From positions 3,650,501-3,714,500 of the forward strand of contig NZ_CP061336.1 in assembly GCF_005473905.2 (NCBI RefSeq): a DNA stretch of 64,000 nucleotides, written 5' to 3'. The number at the start of each line of letters is the position of its first letter. Positions within the stretch are counted from its first letter, which is position 1. This stretch comes from Ruminiclostridium herbifermentans. Lineage in GTDB: Bacteria > Bacillota > Clostridia > Acetivibrionales > DSM-1351. The notes beneath the pieces were generated by a model. It did not search any database. It saw nothing but the letters and a program-made list of their open reading frames with translations, and had not been told where the DNA came from. Made by a program: the position numbers and the translations under genes. Of the stretch, positions 62,156 to 64,000 are shown piece by piece.

Positions 62156-62555
62156 GTCGTATTTTGTCGAAAAAAATCGAATTTGGTTGTATTATATAGT
62201 AAATAGAAATTAATATATAGAATTACGCAGAAAAGCAGCCTCTTGTGATTATAAGGATGCTTTAACAAATACTTCTGCTAAATGTTGTAGAATTAATTTT
62301 CAAAAACGAAGATATACTTTCAATTGAATACGGTTGTTAAAAATAGTATAACTACCATATAATAGTGTATTATTACGTAAGATTCATCAAAAAAGTTTAA
62401 TTCATAAATTATTTAATATTTTTCACTAATTAATAATTACTAGAAATCGTAATTATTCATTTTCAGCATTTATAGTTGGCCTGAGTAGACAAAATGATTT
62501 TTATAAAGGTCGGTATTCTCTTTTTAATAAACTTCTAAAAGTCCCATTGTAAATG

Positions 62556-63092
62556 TTATACTTTAAGCAAACTACGGAATCCTCTTGCGCCATAGTAAGA
62601 ATCCGCTCCATTATGGTATACAAAGACAGTGTCGTAGCGACGGTCACAAAAGATTGCGCCACCAAGCCTCCTAATATAGTCAGGTGTTTTCACCCAACTA
62701 GATGTCTTCAGGTCGAAACTCCCCAGCTTCTGCAACCTTCGATATTGTTCTTCCGTTAAAATTTCAACACCCATAGCAGCAGCCATATCGAGTGCATTAT
62801 TTTTTGGCTTATGTTCTTTCCTTGATTCCTGCGCTTCACGGTCATAACAAATACTTCTGCGGCCTTTAGGACTTTCCGATGAACAATCATAAAAAATATA
62901 TTCTCCAGTTTCTTTATCATAATCAATGACATCAGGCTCACCGCCTGTTCTTTCCATTTCTTTGAGTGACCAAAGTTTATCAGCATTAGATTCCAACCTT
63001 GCTTGAATTTTATCCCATTCAAAGCCTTTATGGCGATTCATGTTATCCTCAAAACGCTTTTTTAATAAATTAATTAATTCTAAGTCTTTCAC
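62556..63092 (-). CDS. DUF4256 family protein
   Basis: 178 residues, full length. The family pattern is clear: MERTGGEPDVIDYD, NNALDMAAAMGVEILTEEQY, LGSFDLKTSSWVKTP and FCDRRYDTVFVYHNGADSYY. DUF4256 proteins are soluble and of unknown function. The gene stands alone, with hairpins and AT-rich DNA on both sides, in the same direction as the chemosensory operon but separated by about 600 bp. Confidence 0.92.
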   Translation of the reverse strand: MKDLELINLLKKRFEDNMNRHKGFEWDKIQARLESNADKLWSLKEMERTGGEPDVIDYDKETGEYIFYDCSSESPKGRRSICYDREAQESRKEHKPKNNALDMAAAMGVEILTEEQYRRLQKLGSFDLKTSSWVKTPDYIRRLGGAIFCDRRYDTVFVYHNGADSYYGARGFRSLLKV

Positions 63093-63186
63093 AATTTTTC
63101 CTCCATCCTAATGTATCACATTGATAAAACCATAATGCCCTCTTTGTAAAAAAATATTCGGCTTTGTTTTTTTCACTAATTCCCAA

Positions 63187-63227
63187 AAATAACACCTCCT
63201 ATGATAGAAAATTATCATAAGAGGTGT
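63187..63227 (-). terminator. Terminator downstream of the CBM6-dockerin gene
   Basis: On the minus strand ACACCTC-TTATGATA pairs with TATCATA-GGAGGTGT (near-perfect, 15 bp with one mismatch) around a 6-nt loop, then TTATTTTTG. It lies about 135 bp after the dockerin gene stop. Confidence 0.6.
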
Positions 63228-63362
63228 CCATATAATCCATTAGTGCTTGTTTATATAATATATATTTGCATAGATACTGTGATTATCTTATATTTCTAGT
63301 ACTCATTTTGTTTTACATAAATATAAATGATATTTATAATTCAAGTTTATTTCCGCTCCATT

Positions 63363-64000
63363 TCAATTTAACTCAGTGCCACCTAATAGATATTGCTTGA
63401 ACATTGCAAAATCAAGGGCATCAATAACATTATCCTTATTTAAGTCACCTGCCTCTAGGTCGTTTTGAACAGGAAAGTCATCAGTTATTCCAAGAAGATA
63501 CATTTTCATCAAAGCAAAGTCTGTTGCATCAACAGAATTATCTCCATTGAGGTCTCCTATAAGTACTGGTGCTATATCTTCTTTGATAAATTTAAACCAA
63601 TTAATGTTGAATAAGTATCCGCTTCCTCCTGTAAATTTCAAGTAAACATCATGCTTCCCGCTTATTTCGCTGACACTGCACTCAGAATCAGTAAATATCT
63701 GCCATCCACCTGTTTTCTTAACCGGACATGTTCCTACCAAAGGTCCGTTAATACTATCAAGTCTAATCTCGATTTTACCGTCATTTTCAGCACTGGAGGT
63801 TCTTGCAATAAAGCCTACTACAGCACTATCAAAATCCATATTTTTGTAAACTGCATAATCTCCATTTTCTATATATCCTATAGCACCTGTTCCTTCATCA
63901 CAGGTTACATCCTGAATACCTGACTGCGCATTATAGCTTTCTGCTTCAATCCTGGAAAATGGATTTCTTGGGCCTGTAAAAGAACCTTTAAACGTAAAGT
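63363..64000 (-). CDS. CBM6-dockerin protein, C-terminal part (cellulosomal hemicellulase-like)
   Basis: The gene enters from the right edge; about 210 C-terminal residues are visible. A linker-like FTFKGSFTGPRNPFSR leads into a complete CBM6 (RIEAESYNAQSGIQDV, GAIGYIENGDYAVYKNMDF, GGSGYLFNINWFKF), which binds xylan-type chains. A type I dockerin (GDLNGDNSVDATDFALMKMY, DLNKDNVIDALDFAMFKQY) ends the protein. The internal ATG at 63839 is not the start, because the frame is open to the edge. CBM6-dockerin tails are typical of the xyd-doc hemicellulases of C. cellulolyticum, such as GH43 enzymes. The catalytic domain lies outside, so its family is unknown. Confidence 0.88.
   Translation of the reverse strand, partial: FTFKGSFTGPRNPFSRIEAESYNAQSGIQDVTCDEGTGAIGYIENGDYAVYKNMDFDSAVVGFIARTSSAENDGKIEIRLDSINGPLVGTCPVKKTGGWQIFTDSECSVSEISGKHDVYLKFTGGSGYLFNINWFKFIKEDIAPVLIGDLNGDNSVDATDFALMKMYLLGITDDFPVQNDLEAGDLNKDNVIDALDFAMFKQYLLGGTELN

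Noticed and set aside
1-64000. tRNA, rRNA, CRISPR arrays, intact insertion sequences or an integrase
   Set aside because: Scanned for cloverleaf-like ends, direct spaced repeats and transposase motifs on both strands; none could be supported.

Overview
The window looks like a piece of a low-GC, mesophilic, cellulosome-producing clostridium, close to the Ruminiclostridium (Clostridium cellulolyticum / papyrosolvens / cellobioparum) group. The evidence is AT-rich DNA with strong GGAGG-type ribosome sites, and type I dockerins (paired GDxNxDGxVDAxDFAxxKxYLLG-like repeats) on four proteins: a GH9 endoglucanase, a PL1/PL9 pectate lyase, a CBM6 protein at the right edge, and a diheme cytochrome. 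The species is an inference; no rRNA, tRNA or CRISPR array is visible.

Layout: 0-4.1 kb holds the start of a secreted GH18 chitinase, a DUF815 AAA+ ATPase and a run of decayed genes (5'-truncated rfbB, a broken membrane gene, a short DUF6323 gene). 4.2-12.4 kb has a membrane chemoreceptor, then a minus-strand set VTC polyphosphate polymerase - DUF4956 - CotH kinase with a two-component system below it. 12.7 kb has a phage-type lysin. Two inverted copies of a ~340-bp palindromic element (5.8 and 13.8 kb) bracket this part.

14.8-21.5 kb is the most striking region: a plus-strand operon of a CcmF-type heme lyase, a secreted hydrazine-synthase-alpha-like protein with two CxxCH motifs, and a MauG/cytochrome c peroxidase-like diheme protein that also has a ricin-type lectin domain and a C-terminal dockerin. 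Together they suggest a redox module delivered to the cellulosome. 22-28.3 kb carries galT-galK with a palindrome over its probable promoter, and pabB-pabA-pabC. 28.4-34.5 kb has a PEP-synthase-like ATP-grasp protein, DUF2200, GyrI-like and DinB genes and more remnants.

34.8-46.3 kb is a polysaccharide-degradation region: GH9 endoglucanase, orphan solute-binding lipoprotein, PL1-dockerin-PL9 pectinase, and a YesN/YesM regulator pair. An ~80-bp near-repeat lies upstream of both cellulosomal genes, and a decayed partial copy of the solute-binding gene lies next to the GH9 gene.

46.9-62 kb is one minus-strand chemosensory operon: CheY, a small unknown protein, cytoplasmic double MCP, triple CheW, CheB, CheY, HPt-STAS-like protein, HEAT-repeat protein, CheR, CheY, CheA (split in two frames), ParA-like ATPase, triple CheW. 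It has no transmembrane receptor, and the ParA-like gene suggests a cytoplasmic array. The cheA split falls exactly on an A_AAA_AAC heptamer, and the MCP has two further frame breaks. These could be programmed or phase-variable events, real mutations, or one-base undercalls. The window ends with DUF4256 and the 3' end of a CBM6-dockerin gene.
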